This document shows, piece by piece, positions 1-8,546 of a stretch of 22,192 bases of DNA. Location: the NCBI GenBank assembly GCA_910585255.1, contig CAJUEI010000038.1:1-22192 (forward strand). The letters run 5' to 3'. The notes beneath the pieces were generated by a model. It was not told the origin of the DNA, made no database searches, and worked only from the letters and a program-made list of their open reading frames with translations. Source of the DNA: an uncultured Lachnospiraceae bacterium (GTDB taxonomy: Bacteria; Bacillota; Clostridia; Lachnospirales; Lachnospiraceae). Made by a program: the position numbers and the translations under genes. The stretch's first letter is position 1; every line of letters starts with the position of its first letter.

Positions 1-1
1 T

Positions 2-529
2 CAGGAGGGGATTACGGAAGATGCATTTGGATTGGGTGCAAATTATTATATTAGGAAGCCGTTTGATCATGATGTGATTTTGAATCGGATAAAGAGGTTA
101 GGGGGAAAGAGAGGAACGATAGAGAAAGCGGCAGCAAAACAGCCGAGCAGTGAAAGGGATATTCAGCCAGCAGAGAAGAATTTAGAGAATGATGTAACAG
201 AAATTATTCATGATGTCGGTGTTCCGGCACATATTAAGGGATATCAGTATCTGCGGGATGCGATTATGATGTCTGTCAATGATCTGGAGATGATGAATTC
301 CATTACAAAGATTCTTTACCCTACGATAGCAAAAAAGCATAAAACTACGGCAAGCCGTGTGGAGCGTGCGATTCGTCATGCCATTGAGGTTGCCTGGACA
401 AGGGGGAATATAGATACAATTGATAGTTTATTTGGATATACTGTAAATAACGGAAAAGGAAAACCAACCAACTCGGAATTTATTGCTTTGATTTCTGATA
501 AAATTCGTCTGAAATATCGAATGATGTAA
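2..529 (+). CDS. spo0A: Sporulation master regulator Spo0A, 3' part
   Basis: The reading frame is open from base 2, so the 5' part lies outside the window; an internal TTG at 32 is not the start. The first residues give the end of a response-regulator receiver domain (GANYYIRKPFD, with the conserved K-P near beta5/alpha5), then a linker of about 45 residues, then the Spo0A C-terminal DNA-binding domain. That domain begins near the motif HDVGVPAHIKGYQYLRDAI and includes the helix-turn-helix part TTASRVERAIRHAIEVAW; it ends with IRLKYRMM. Spo0A is the phosphorelay output factor that switches Firmicutes into sporulation and binds 0A boxes. Its presence says the host is, or descends from, a spore former. 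The family identity is very secure; only the N-terminal part of the receiver domain is missing. Confidence 0.96.
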   Translation, partial: QEGITEDAFGLGANYYIRKPFDHDVILNRIKRLGGKRGTIEKAAAKQPSSERDIQPAEKNLENDVTEIIHDVGVPAHIKGYQYLRDAIMMSVNDLEMMNSITKILYPTIAKKHKTTASRVERAIRHAIEVAWTRGNIDTIDSLFGYTVNNGKGKPTNSEFIALISDKIRLKYRMM

Positions 530-542
530 TTCAATTCCTTTG

Positions 543-571
543 TAGACATTATTGACAAGCTATGCTATAAT
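543..571 (+). promoter_or_regulatory. Extended -10 promoter for glgA
   Basis: A -35 box TAGACA (543-548, 5/6 to consensus) is separated by 17 nt from a perfect TATAAT (566-571), which is preceded by TGC (563-565), an extended -10. The predicted start of transcription is near 578, giving a leader of about 87 nt before glgA. A TTGACA at 552-557 is too close to the -10 to serve as its -35. Confidence 0.72.
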
Positions 572-603
572 TATACCAGTCATAGTTTGATAGAAAGAAA
601 AAA

Positions 604-642
604 TCCATCCCACTTAGCGGCGAACCGAATACCTGGGGTGGA
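604..642 (+). promoter_or_regulatory. Possible structured 5' leader of glgA
   Basis: The leader contains a 9-bp stem, 604-612 with 634-642 (TCCATCCCA with TGGGGTGGA, one G-U pair). Inside it is a small CGG/CCG hairpin (618-620 with 625-627) with loop CGAA. The structure ends 8 nt before the AGGAGG ribosome binding site (651-656). A competing pairing CACTT (611-615) with AAGTG (644-648) is also possible. I do not recognise a known riboswitch class; it may be only a stabilising 5' stem. Confidence 0.35.
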
Positions 643-664
643 GAAGTGTCAGGAGGATAGGTAC

Positions 665-2101
665 ATGAAGAGGGTTTTATTTGCGGCGTCAGAGGCAGTT
701 CCATTTATTAAGACAGGCGGTTTGGCAGATGTAGTCGGTTCTTTGCCAAAGTGCTTTAATAAGGAGAATTATGATGTAAGAGTGATTATTCCAAAGTATG
801 CCTGTATCAAGTGGGAATGGAAAGAAAAGATGAATTACAGAACACATTTCTATATGGATTTGGGCTGGAGACGTCAGTATGTTGGTGTTTTTGAGATGCA
901 GTATGAAGGGGTAACGTTTTATTTTATTGACAATGAATATTATTTTAATGGGGATAAGCCTTATGGTGATACAAAGTGGGATATTGAGAAGTTTACTTTC
1001 TTTTCCCGTGCAGTGTTGTCCTGTCTTCCGGTAATTGATTTCCGACCGGATATTATTCACTGTCATGACTGGCAGACTGGCTTGATTCCGGTATATTTAA
1101 AAGATAAATTCCATGACGGGGAATTTTTCCGAGACATGAAATCGATTATGACGATTCATAATCTGAAGTTTCAGGGAGTATGGGATATTAAGACGATTAA
1201 AGATTTTTCAGGACTTCCTGCTTATTATTTTACACCGGATAAATTGGAATCCTATAAGGATGCCAATCTGTTAAAAGGCGGAATTGTTTATGCCGATTTA
1301 GTGACAACGGTAAGTTCTACTTATGCAGAGGAGATTAAGACCAGCTTTTATGGAGAGGGATTAGACGGACTGATGCGGGCAAAGCAGAATCAGCTATTTG
1401 GTATTGTAAATGGAATTGACTATGAAGACTATAATCCGGCTACGGATCCTTATCTGGTAAAGCAGTATGATGCACGGACATTCCGTAAGGAAAAGGTAAA
1501 GAATAAACATGCCCTGCAGCAGGAATTGGGATTGGAAGAGGATGATAAGAAGTTTATGATTGGTATGGTTTCTCGGCTGACTGATCAAAAGGGACTGGAT
1601 TTGGTAGAGTGTGTAATGGAAGAGATTTGTACAGAAGGGACACAGTTAGTTGTACTTGGAACCGGAGAGGCAAAGTATGAAAATCTGTTCCGGCACTATG
1701 ACTGGAAGTACCAGAACCGGGTTTCTGCTAATATTTATTATTCGGAGCCGTTATCTCATAAGATTTATGCGGCTTGTGATGCATTTTTAATGCCTTCTTT
1801 ATTTGAGCCTTGCGGGCTTAGCCAGCTGATGAGTCTTCGCTATGGAACGGTGCCGATTGTTCGGGAAACCGGCGGATTAAAGGATACGGTAGAACCTTAT
1901 AATGAGTTTGAAAGTACAGGAACCGGGTTCTCCTTTGCAAATTATAATGCACATGAGATGCTGGGAGTCATTAATTATGCAAAAGATGTCTATTATAATC
2001 GGCGGAGGGAGTGGAATAAGCTGATTGATCGGGGAATGGCAATGGACTTTTCTTGGAATACCTCAGCACGGAAATATGAAGAACTGTATGAGAGACTGTA
2101 A
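665..2101 (+). CDS. glgA: Glycogen synthase (ADP-glucose type)
   Basis: The protein of 478 residues matches the usual length of bacterial GlgA (about 477). It transfers glucose from ADP-glucose to the non-reducing end of an alpha-1,4-glucan. The N-terminus shows the ADP-glucose binding motif KTGGLADVVGSLPK (Lys16). The GT5 family motifs CHDWQTGLIPVYLK and TIHNLKFQG follow in the first half, and the C-terminal GT-B domain carries EPCGLSQLMSLRYGTVPIVR and ETGGLKDTV with the catalytic Glu. I chose the ATG at 665 because AGGAGG (651-656) sits 8 nt upstream and the protein then starts MKRVLFAASEAVPF, as in the family; an upstream in-frame extension to 587 would be non-homologous. It follows spo0A and has its own promoter. 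Glycogen storage is commonly linked to sporulation in clostridia. No other glg genes are visible. Confidence 0.96.
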   Translation: MKRVLFAASEAVPFIKTGGLADVVGSLPKCFNKENYDVRVIIPKYACIKWEWKEKMNYRTHFYMDLGWRRQYVGVFEMQYEGVTFYFIDNEYYFNGDKPYGDTKWDIEKFTFFSRAVLSCLPVIDFRPDIIHCHDWQTGLIPVYLKDKFHDGEFFRDMKSIMTIHNLKFQGVWDIKTIKDFSGLPAYYFTPDKLESYKDANLLKGGIVYADLVTTVSSTYAEEIKTSFYGEGLDGLMRAKQNQLFGIVNGIDYEDYNPATDPYLVKQYDARTFRKEKVKNKHALQQELGLEEDDKKFMIGMVSRLTDQKGLDLVECVMEEICTEGTQLVVLGTGEAKYENLFRHYDWKYQNRVSANIYYSEPLSHKIYAACDAFLMPSLFEPCGLSQLMSLRYGTVPIVRETGGLKDTVEPYNEFESTGTGFSFANYNAHEMLGVINYAKDVYYNRRREWNKLIDRGMAMDFSWNTSARKYEELYERL

Positions 2102-2109
2102 AGGTAGTT

Positions 2110-2147
2110 AAGGAATAAAGATTTGGGGTATAAAATCCTTCTTTTTG
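2110..2147 (+). terminator. Weak candidate terminator after glgA
   Basis: AAGGA (2110-2114) can pair with TCCTT (2136-2140), followed by CTTTTTG. The stem is only 5 bp with a long loop, so this is a weak candidate. Confidence 0.3.
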
Positions 2148-2202
2148 TATATACTGAGATTTGCAGAAGTAAATCAGGTAGATTCGAAAGGAGGATTTTT
2201 TT

Positions 2203-2385
2203 ATGTCAAATTTATCAGAATTGGATCTTCAGAATTTAAGACATTTGATTATGGGGTATGAGACATCAAATTGTAAGATGACAGAGTATGCAAGCCAGGC
2301 TACGGATCAGAATGTAAAGCAGTTTTTTGAGAAGGCAGCACAGTCCGCTACTGAGACAAAACAGCAGTTGATGCGTTTTCTGTAA
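2203..2385 (+). CDS. Small spore coat protein, CotF-like
   Basis: A 60-residue helical protein starting MSNLSELDLQNLRHLI, preceded by a strong AAAGGAGG (2187-2194). The amphipathic helices and the pattern YETSNCKMTEYASQATDQNV, followed by a short helix rich in Gln and Lys, resemble the small Coat F-type proteins common in Lachnospiraceae, in which two helices resemble a ferritin-like half bundle. It is followed 14 nt later by a second small gene of the same kind, so the two are likely co-transcribed and may form a heteromeric helical bundle. Expression in the mother cell during sporulation is expected from the family, but I could not find a clear sporulation sigma promoter upstream. The assignment rests on recall of the family pattern, not a search. 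Confidence 0.7.
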   Translation: MSNLSELDLQNLRHLIMGYETSNCKMTEYASQATDQNVKQFFEKAAQSATETKQQLMRFL

Positions 2386-2399
2386 AGGAGGAAGAGAAG

Positions 2400-2654
2400 A
2401 TGGAAGAGAGAGTTATGGTTGTGGATGCATTGGAAGGAATGAATGCAAATTTAGAAAAATATGGGGAGATGATTCCTCAGACAGAAAATATGGAATTAAA
2501 GCAGATGCTAAAGCAGATTCGGAATCAGTGCGAGACTTCTCAGGAAGAACTTTATCAAATTGCCAGAGCAAAACAGTATTATCAGCCGGCTCAGAAGGCT
2601 ACAGAGGAAGAGGTTGAGCGAGTAAAGATGTTGTTTACGGACTCTGCAAAATAA
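2400..2654 (+). CDS. Small spore coat protein, CotF-like (second gene)
   Basis: An 84-residue protein starting MEERVMVVDALEGMN, with AAAGGAGG at 2384-2391 overlapping the end of the preceding gene. It is almost wholly helical: a first helix containing ALEGMNANLEKYGEM and a second containing LKQMLKQIRNQCETSQEEL, then a Tyr-Gln-rich segment (AKQYYQPAQKAT). This is the typical shape of CotF-like spore coat proteins, with which the upstream 60-residue gene also fits. The pair lies just downstream of spo0A and glgA, consistent with a sporulation-related neighbourhood. A generic helical protein cannot be excluded. Confidence 0.7.
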   Translation: MEERVMVVDALEGMNANLEKYGEMIPQTENMELKQMLKQIRNQCETSQEELYQIARAKQYYQPAQKATEEEVERVKMLFTDSAK

Positions 2655-2678
2655 AAATGGGATATAGATAAGACAAAT

Positions 2679-2772
2679 CTGCTGCTTTGGGGTGGACATA
2701 TTTACGGAAATGAATGACTGTAAATAGGGACATTTTTATAAGCAGCAGGTTTTTTGCTGCTCTGCAAAGAGC
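2679..2772 (+). terminator. Hairpin cluster: terminator with alternative pairing
   Basis: CTGCTGCTT (2679-2687) pairs perfectly with AAGCAGCAG (2740-2748), followed by GTTTTTT: a long-loop intrinsic terminator for the coat gene pair. The same downstream arm can instead pair with GCTGCT (2756-2761) across a 9-nt loop that sequesters the T run. A third hairpin, GCTCT/AGAGC (2759-2763 with 2768-2772) with a GCAA tetraloop, overlaps that. Only the terminator reading is offered with some confidence. Confidence 0.5.
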
Positions 2773-2782
2773 CTGAAAAAAC

Positions 2783-2811
2783 TTGACAAATATTGTAGAA
2801 TCACGTAAACT
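2783..2811 (+). promoter_or_regulatory. Sigma-A-type promoter of the tubulin/VWA operon
   Basis: A perfect -35 TTGACA (2783-2788) is followed after 17 nt by TAAACT (2806-2811, 4/6 to consensus). It lies directly after the hairpin cluster and about 40 nt before the first gene of the eight-gene operon. This suggests expression in vegetative cells rather than only in the sporulation programme of the preceding genes. Confidence 0.6.
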
Positions 2812-2850
2812 ATAGGCAATTATAACGACAATAAGGGGGTAATTGGGTTG

Positions 2851-3087
2851 ATGCTGACAATGATATTTGTTATAATGGGTATCCTGCTGTTTTTTCTATT
2901 TTTATTCTGGTTTTGTCTGGTAACAAAAAAATTTTCTAAAACAACAGTCCTGTTGTGTGATTCCCTTTTGATTATGATAAGTGTGTTGGTATTGATAATC
3001 GGACTGCAGCTTAGGGACCAGCATTTGGACAAAGCTAGGGCAGTTCGGGAACAAGAGTTACTGCAAGAGGTGGAGAATGAAAATTAG
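2851..3087 (+). CDS. Small two-TM membrane protein, first gene of operon
   Basis: I do not recognise a family. The 78-residue protein has two hydrophobic helices (about residues 2-24 and 33-54), joined by a short basic loop (TKKFSK), and a charged acidic tail of about 25 residues (EQELLQEVENEN). By the positive-inside rule the loop is cytosolic, which would put the charged tail outside. AAGGGGG (2833-2839) lies 11 nt before the ATG; a TTG one codon upstream (2848) would give a more usual 8-nt spacing, so either may be used. It ends 21 nt before the VWA gene and is probably an accessory membrane subunit of the machine encoded downstream. Confidence 0.75.
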   Translation: MLTMIFVIMGILLFFLFLFWFCLVTKKFSKTTVLLCDSLLIMISVLVLIIGLQLRDQHLDKARAVREQELLQEVENEN

Positions 3088-3108
3088 AAACGAAAAGAGG
3101 AAAATAGT

Positions 3109-5121
3109 ATGAAACAAAAGAACAGGTTATCTTGGTTTGTTGTAACAATCGTGTTATTTTTAGCAGTAACTGTCAATTGGATTGCAGCAAAGGCAGCAGA
3201 TGCACAGAATGCTAATCGGATGAATGTAGTATTTGTAATGGACGAAAGCGGTTCGATGATAGGAACGGACAGAGAAGGATTTCGGTATGATGCTATGGAT
3301 CTATTTATGGGACTAGCGACAGACAGTGGAAACTATATGGGAGCGGTTGTATTTGATACAGAGATTATTTTAAAAGTAGATCTCTCTGAGATTAACGGGA
3401 TCAGTGCTAAGAATAGCTTCTCCAGAAAAGTAAGAAGTGTAAGCAGCATTGGAGATACCGATATTGGCAAGGCGATTGAAACGGCTGTGGAGATGCTTCA
3501 GACACAAGGGAATCCGAATCTGCCTTCTGTAGTTATTCTTTTGTCAGACGGCAATACGGATTTGGTATCGGACTCGGCATATCAGGCTTCTATTGCCAGC
3601 AAAAGAAATGCGATTGATATCGCCAGACAGAATGGATATCGGGTCTATTCGGTTTGTCTAAATGTAGACGGTACTGCAGATCCTGCAGAATTGCAGGAAA
3701 TTTCGGAAGCGACCGGGGGTACCTCGGAAGAGATAAAAAATTTAGAAGATTTAAAAAAGGTGTTTAATCAGTTTTATGATATTATTTATTCGACCGATAC
3801 CATTACGATAGGGGATGTTGTAATTCCTGCAAGCGGAGAAGCAGAGATTTATTTTCAGATTCCAAGAATCGGGGTAGAAGAAGCGAATATTATTATCAGC
3901 ACACTGAATCCCAATACCAGTTATCGACTGACGCAGCCAAATGGGATTGCTTATACAACAGAGGAAATGGATGCAATGAAGATTTCGGCAAAGACGTTTT
4001 CTGTGTTTAAAATTCAGAATCCTGCATATGGAGAATGGAAGCTGGTGGTAAGAGGGGTTCCGGGTGACAACGTAACGATTGAGATGGTATATAACGCAAA
4101 TTTATCTGTAGAGACAGAGGTAAACGGCGGAAATTTATACTGTTTAGAGGGACAGGATATTTTAATTACGGCACAGCTATTGGATTTTGGCAATGCCGTA
4201 GAGGACGATACGATTTATCAGGACTATCCGCTTCATTTGGTACTGACTGATACAGCAACAGGCAAGACAACGGATGAAGTGATGGAGATCAAGAATCTTT
4301 TGGGAATGTATGATTTTCAAGTGCCTCAGGATGCAGAGTATGATATTTATGCTTATTGTGAAATTGACAATATGGTAGTAAAGTCGGCTGTTTCCCATTT
4401 AAGTGCATCGGATCTGGTGCCGGTATGGAAGGAAAATCCGATTCGATTAAAGAAATATCGGCTTCCGTTTGGCAGGACAGAACAGACCGTTGATTTGGGC
4501 AGTATTTGTTCAGGCGGAGGAGGAGATGGATTACAATACTCGATAGGAGAGTCTGATTTTGGCAGTGATGCGGTTTGGATTGACGGAGAAAATTTGAAGA
4601 TTCAATTGAAGAAAGCTGGTAAAGGTGGTAAACTTTATATAACTGCAGCAAATAGCCAGGGAATCTCTTCAGAGGCAGAAGTGGTAATAGAGATTATTTC
4701 TCTTTTGCCGGTTTTAGTGGCTGTCTTGGTTTTATTTGGATTGATTTTAATAGGAATTCTTTTTGGACAGAAGAAGAAACATAGATTAATTCAGGGACGG
4801 ATTATGATTACTTTTTATACAGAAGAGGAACGGATGACGCCTAAAACCGTACAGGGAAAAAAGGGAAAGATGTATCTGCGGGATTACTGGACGGTTGGAG
4901 AGAAGATAGGAATTGATAAGAAGAGTACATATTTTATTGCAGGAGAAGAAAATCGGTGTATCTATTTTATTTCAAAAGAAGGTTATTATACGGATGCCGA
5001 TTTGGATAAAAAGAATAAAAAAATTGTACTTGAGGATAATGTAGCAGTGGAGATTAGTGCAGACAGTGATTTTGGAAGAGGAATGGAAGTAACTTATATT
5101 TCGGATAATCGAATCTATTAG
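3109..5121 (+). CDS. Membrane-anchored VWA protein with cytoplasmic tail
   Basis: A 670-residue protein. Residues 9-29 form a signal peptide or signal anchor. A von Willebrand factor A domain follows (about 37-230) with an intact MIDAS metal site: DESGSM (Asp45, Ser47, Ser49), Thr117 in IGDTDIG and Asp147 in LLSDGNTD. Residues 240-525 look all-beta (sandwich-like repeats). One TM helix follows (about 532-554), then a basic stop-transfer stretch (GQKKKHR) and a tail of about 115 residues that also looks beta-rich. The predicted topology is VWA outside, tail inside. VWA domains with MIDAS bind protein or surface ligands through a divalent metal. The tail could contact the cytosolic tubulin-like or GTPase proteins encoded next. 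The gap to the next gene is 32 nt. The ligand is unknown; the role in a complex is inference from the operon. Confidence 0.88.
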   Translation: MKQKNRLSWFVVTIVLFLAVTVNWIAAKAADAQNANRMNVVFVMDESGSMIGTDREGFRYDAMDLFMGLATDSGNYMGAVVFDTEIILKVDLSEINGISAKNSFSRKVRSVSSIGDTDIGKAIETAVEMLQTQGNPNLPSVVILLSDGNTDLVSDSAYQASIASKRNAIDIARQNGYRVYSVCLNVDGTADPAELQEISEATGGTSEEIKNLEDLKKVFNQFYDIIYSTDTITIGDVVIPASGEAEIYFQIPRIGVEEANIIISTLNPNTSYRLTQPNGIAYTTEEMDAMKISAKTFSVFKIQNPAYGEWKLVVRGVPGDNVTIEMVYNANLSVETEVNGGNLYCLEGQDILITAQLLDFGNAVEDDTIYQDYPLHLVLTDTATGKTTDEVMEIKNLLGMYDFQVPQDAEYDIYAYCEIDNMVVKSAVSHLSASDLVPVWKENPIRLKKYRLPFGRTEQTVDLGSICSGGGGDGLQYSIGESDFGSDAVWIDGENLKIQLKKAGKGGKLYITAANSQGISSEAEVVIEIISLLPVLVAVLVLFGLILIGILFGQKKKHRLIQGRIMITFYTEEERMTPKTVQGKKGKMYLRDYWTVGEKIGIDKKSTYFIAGEENRCIYFISKEGYYTDADLDKKNKKIVLEDNVAVEISADSDFGRGMEVTYISDNRIY

Positions 5122-5153
5122 AGAAAAAATATAATACAAAGGGGCGAGCAGAT

Positions 5154-8100
5154 ATGGCTACTTATGGATCGTTATTAATTGATGCCGGAGGCGGAGTGAT
5201 CGATCATGGAAAACAATCTGAACGGCAGCCGGGGGCAACCGTGGTACTTGGATTGGGAGGTACGGGAGCAGATGCTGTAATTAAATTAAAAAAAGAGGTA
5301 TATAAGCAGTTAAAACCGGATGATGTCAATGCCGTTATTCCTAAATATAGTGATATTCAATATTTGATTATTGACTCGGACGAGAATAAGGTAAAGGCAT
5401 TTAATGGGAAGATTTCAGATATAGATGAAAATACGGAATTTTTTTCGATAGCCAATAAATCAATTAAAGCAACGTTTGAAGCAAAAGAGGTATTAAAGAA
5501 TCGGCGGGAGTTAGACTGGCTCGATTATGAGCATATTTCGATTCGGGATGCGAATTATGGTGCCGGAGGAATTCGGCAGGTGGGACGTTTTTTATTGGTG
5601 GATCAGGCAGAAAAGGTCTATGCCCGAATTATGGCGGCTATGCAGAATTCTTTGATCGGCTCTAGCGGAAAATTAACGGTACATATCTGCAGCGGTCTTT
5701 CAGGCGGAACCGGCAGCGGAATTTTTTTGGATATCTGCTACTTGGTAAGACAGGCTTTAAGGGAGATAGGAAAGCCGGAGACCAGTGTATGCGGTTACTT
5801 TTTTCTGCCGGATGTCAATTTATCGGTGCCTGCTATTAATGCCGATCATCTGATCTCAAACTATGTAAAGGTAAACGGGTTTGCCGCTTTGCAGGAATTA
5901 GATTACTGTATGAACTTTAGCAGAAATAAAGACAGTTTTAAGATGAATTATGGTTTTAAAAAGATAGAAGACTTTCAGCAACCGGTAGATTTATGCTATT
6001 TAATTTCCACTACAGATGAAAAGGGAAAGACTCTGCATGACGGTTATAATTATGCTATGGGAGTGGTAACAGACTTTATTATTAGTTTTTTGGCAAAGGT
6101 ACAGGTGCCTGCTGATGTAGAGACAGACGTAAGCGGAATTACGCTGGAGGGGCATATTTCAAATCTCAATCGAATCCGAAGCGGGATAAAACTGCAGCAT
6201 GGGGCAAATGTAGACTATAATATTTTGGGGGCTTCCGTAGCAGAGATGCCTCTGTCGGAAATAGCAACTTATTTGGGATATCAGTTATTTGAGGCGTATT
6301 CGGATCTGTATGAGAAGGTGCCGGATGAAACAGAGAGAGATCGCTTTTTGCAGGTCAATCAATTAAAATATGAAAATATTCGCTCGGCACTTACAAAGGG
6401 ATGTCTAAGACAGCCGGATTTTCCAGAGGAAATGGATGCAAAGTCATTTAAAAAGCATGGAAATGCACGGTTTGTTGAACTGGCAGATCGCTATCTGGCG
6501 GAAAATAAAGGAGAATTGGTAAAGAATAGTAAGGCCTTTTTGGAAAGTAAGATGGAGGGCAGTGTTCCAGAAAACAGTACCTCTTTATTGGGACGGACTT
6601 ATAAGGGGTTGTGTGAACAGTATGTCACACAGACAGAATATGGTCCTTTCTTTGCACAGCGGCTGTTATATGGAACACAAAATCCTAATTTGGTTCATGC
6701 AGTAGACGGATATATTGCAAAGAATCAAGAAAGTTTGGCAGCGGAATTAAGGCAGACCGATTTACTAAACAGAGAGTATGACGATGCATTGGAGCGGATG
6801 AAAAATTCCAATCTTGTCAATCAGCGGGGAAGATTAAATGACTATCGAAATGCATTGAATAATTTATATGTGCATCACAGCCGGGTAGAAGTTTTACAGA
6901 CCATGAATACCGTACTGCAGGGATATAAGCAGCAGCTAATTCAACTTAACAATAACTTTTTCTATATTTTAAGTTCGGTGTTGGACACGCTGCAGAAGAC
7001 ATTTCAGAAAAACGGAGTGGTCTTAACAGAGGGAGTCCGCACATCAAATCCTTATAACTGGAAGATCCTGTCAGTATTGGATGTACAGAAGAGTTTGGAT
7101 GCGGAAGTAAAAAATTTAGATTTACAGCAGACATTGTACGATTGGATGTCTATGATGTTAGAAAATTGTGCAAAGTGGGTAAATGAAGATGAAAATGAAG
7201 TAACCAGGTTAATTTCTGATTTTATTTTAAAAGCCTTTCGGAATGCAACACAAAAGACAATTACAGATTATTTAAAAGAAAAGTTTGCTGTAGAGAATAT
7301 TACGCTGCTGGCACAGCGGATTGAAGAAGAAATTATTATGAATAAATTAGGGGTGGATTCGACTCCGCTGTTTTGGAAAAATTCTATGTACCACAATGCA
7401 GTAGGAATGAACAGTACGTTGACGGTACCATACGATTCGGCAGAGATTAAGATGGCGGCAAATTTTTATGCCGGTAAGCAGACGGAGTTTTCTGTAAGAG
7501 AATCCTGTATTACCGATAAAATTTCTATGATGCGGTTTTACAGCGGACTGCCGATGTATGCCTATCAGGGAATTCTAGAGCTTCAGGAAAAATATGAAAA
7601 AGACAAAGAACCCGGCAGACATCTTTTTGAGAGGGGAGCGTTAAATTGGAATGAGTGGCTGCCTTCTCCGATTCCGGCAAGCTTTAAGATTGGATTGCCA
7701 ATAGAGCGGATTGAGAATAAAAATAAAGCCTTACTTGCCGAGTTTGAGCGGGCAGAGCAGCTTGGAATTGTAAAAAAGGATTCTCTTGGAAATTGGGAGA
7801 TTCAAGTAACAGAAGAATTTGATGGGCAGAAGTATCAGGCAGTAATAGAAGAATATAAAAGTAAGAAAAAGACAGATATGAAACAGCTCAATCTGCAGCT
7901 TTCGAAATTACAGGAAGAAATTCAGAGACGGGAAGAGGGAGAGAGACAAGCGGTACGAATTGAAAGCTTAAAGTCTAACGAGGGAAGCGAACGGCAGGTA
8001 ATGTTAGATTTTTATTTAGAGTCTCCGGTATTAAATCAGCTTTTACATAAAGAATGTCAGAAGCAGAATACCATTTTAACGATAGTAGAGGAATTAGAGA

Positions 8101-8528
8101 CATTAAAGAAAGAGGGAATGGCACAGAACGAAGAGCAGAAGAACTTTTTTAATGCGATTTTTACCGGGGTATTCTATTATGGAAATACCATTACTTACAC
8201 CTATAATGAATTTGGAATACAAAAAACAATTGAACTTCAAAACAATGCCATGCCTTTGGGAGATACCGGAGCTTATCAGGCATTTCTTACATTTCAGAAT
8301 CTGGACGCAGAGAAGAAAAAACAGATTGTCAATACCGCCAGAGAGCGAATGGATCAGGAGGACTGCTTAGAGGTAAAGGAGACGTTAGAGCGGTTAGGGG
8401 CGAATATGGAGAAGAGAATTCTGCAGTATATGAATTTCCATGACGAGTCGGATCCGATTCATTCGGAACTGGAGGAATTTTATCAGAAGTTTATGAAAAA
8501 TTTGGAAATTTTTCGGCTGACACGTTAG
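5154..8528 (+). CDS. Large tubulin-like GTPase (Tubulin_2-type)
   Basis: A 1124-residue protein. The N-terminal half has a tubulin/FtsZ-like nucleotide fold. Loop 1 is ATVVLGLGGTGADAV (GGTG around residues 35-38) and the tubulin signature is SGLSGGTGSGIFLD (Gly184-Gly189), the loop that binds GTP phosphates. IQYLIIDSDENK and DLCYLISTTDEKGKTL (about 278-293) fit core strands. The remainder is mostly helical, with a strongly charged coiled coil at about 898-935, and no TM helix, so it is cytosolic. It is about three times the size of FtsZ; large bacterial proteins of this kind fall, as I recall, in Pfam's tubulin-like family PF13809. They are expected to bind GTP and may assemble; the T7 catalytic-loop equivalent is not obvious to me. 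AAAGGGG (5138-5144) supports the start. It sits between a VWA gene and a diverged paralogue. Confidence 0.88.
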   Translation: MATYGSLLIDAGGGVIDHGKQSERQPGATVVLGLGGTGADAVIKLKKEVYKQLKPDDVNAVIPKYSDIQYLIIDSDENKVKAFNGKISDIDENTEFFSIANKSIKATFEAKEVLKNRRELDWLDYEHISIRDANYGAGGIRQVGRFLLVDQAEKVYARIMAAMQNSLIGSSGKLTVHICSGLSGGTGSGIFLDICYLVRQALREIGKPETSVCGYFFLPDVNLSVPAINADHLISNYVKVNGFAALQELDYCMNFSRNKDSFKMNYGFKKIEDFQQPVDLCYLISTTDEKGKTLHDGYNYAMGVVTDFIISFLAKVQVPADVETDVSGITLEGHISNLNRIRSGIKLQHGANVDYNILGASVAEMPLSEIATYLGYQLFEAYSDLYEKVPDETERDRFLQVNQLKYENIRSALTKGCLRQPDFPEEMDAKSFKKHGNARFVELADRYLAENKGELVKNSKAFLESKMEGSVPENSTSLLGRTYKGLCEQYVTQTEYGPFFAQRLLYGTQNPNLVHAVDGYIAKNQESLAAELRQTDLLNREYDDALERMKNSNLVNQRGRLNDYRNALNNLYVHHSRVEVLQTMNTVLQGYKQQLIQLNNNFFYILSSVLDTLQKTFQKNGVVLTEGVRTSNPYNWKILSVLDVQKSLDAEVKNLDLQQTLYDWMSMMLENCAKWVNEDENEVTRLISDFILKAFRNATQKTITDYLKEKFAVENITLLAQRIEEEIIMNKLGVDSTPLFWKNSMYHNAVGMNSTLTVPYDSAEIKMAANFYAGKQTEFSVRESCITDKISMMRFYSGLPMYAYQGILELQEKYEKDKEPGRHLFERGALNWNEWLPSPIPASFKIGLPIERIENKNKALLAEFERAEQLGIVKKDSLGNWEIQVTEEFDGQKYQAVIEEYKSKKKTDMKQLNLQLSKLQEEIQRREEGERQAVRIESLKSNEGSERQVMLDFYLESPVLNQLLHKECQKQNTILTIVEELETLKKEGMAQNEEQKNFFNAIFTGVFYYGNTITYTYNEFGIQKTIELQNNAMPLGDTGAYQAFLTFQNLDAEKKKQIVNTARERMDQEDCLEVKETLERLGANMEKRILQYMNFHDESDPIHSELEEFYQKFMKNLEIFRLTR

Positions 8529-8546
8529 AAGTAAGGGTGGGATGAG

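Noticed and set aside
552..557. TTGACA as the -35 of the glgA promoter
   Set aside because: It is only 8 nt from the TATAAT; TAGACA at 543 has the correct 17-nt spacing.
8152..8370. Short plus-strand frame inside the tubulin-like gene
   Set aside because: It is fully embedded in another frame of a well-supported gene, with no ribosome site.
7030..8500. Search for a second P-loop or DNA-binding motif in the C-terminal half of the tubulin-like protein
   Set aside because: No Walker or helix-turn-helix motif found, only helical and coiled-coil character.
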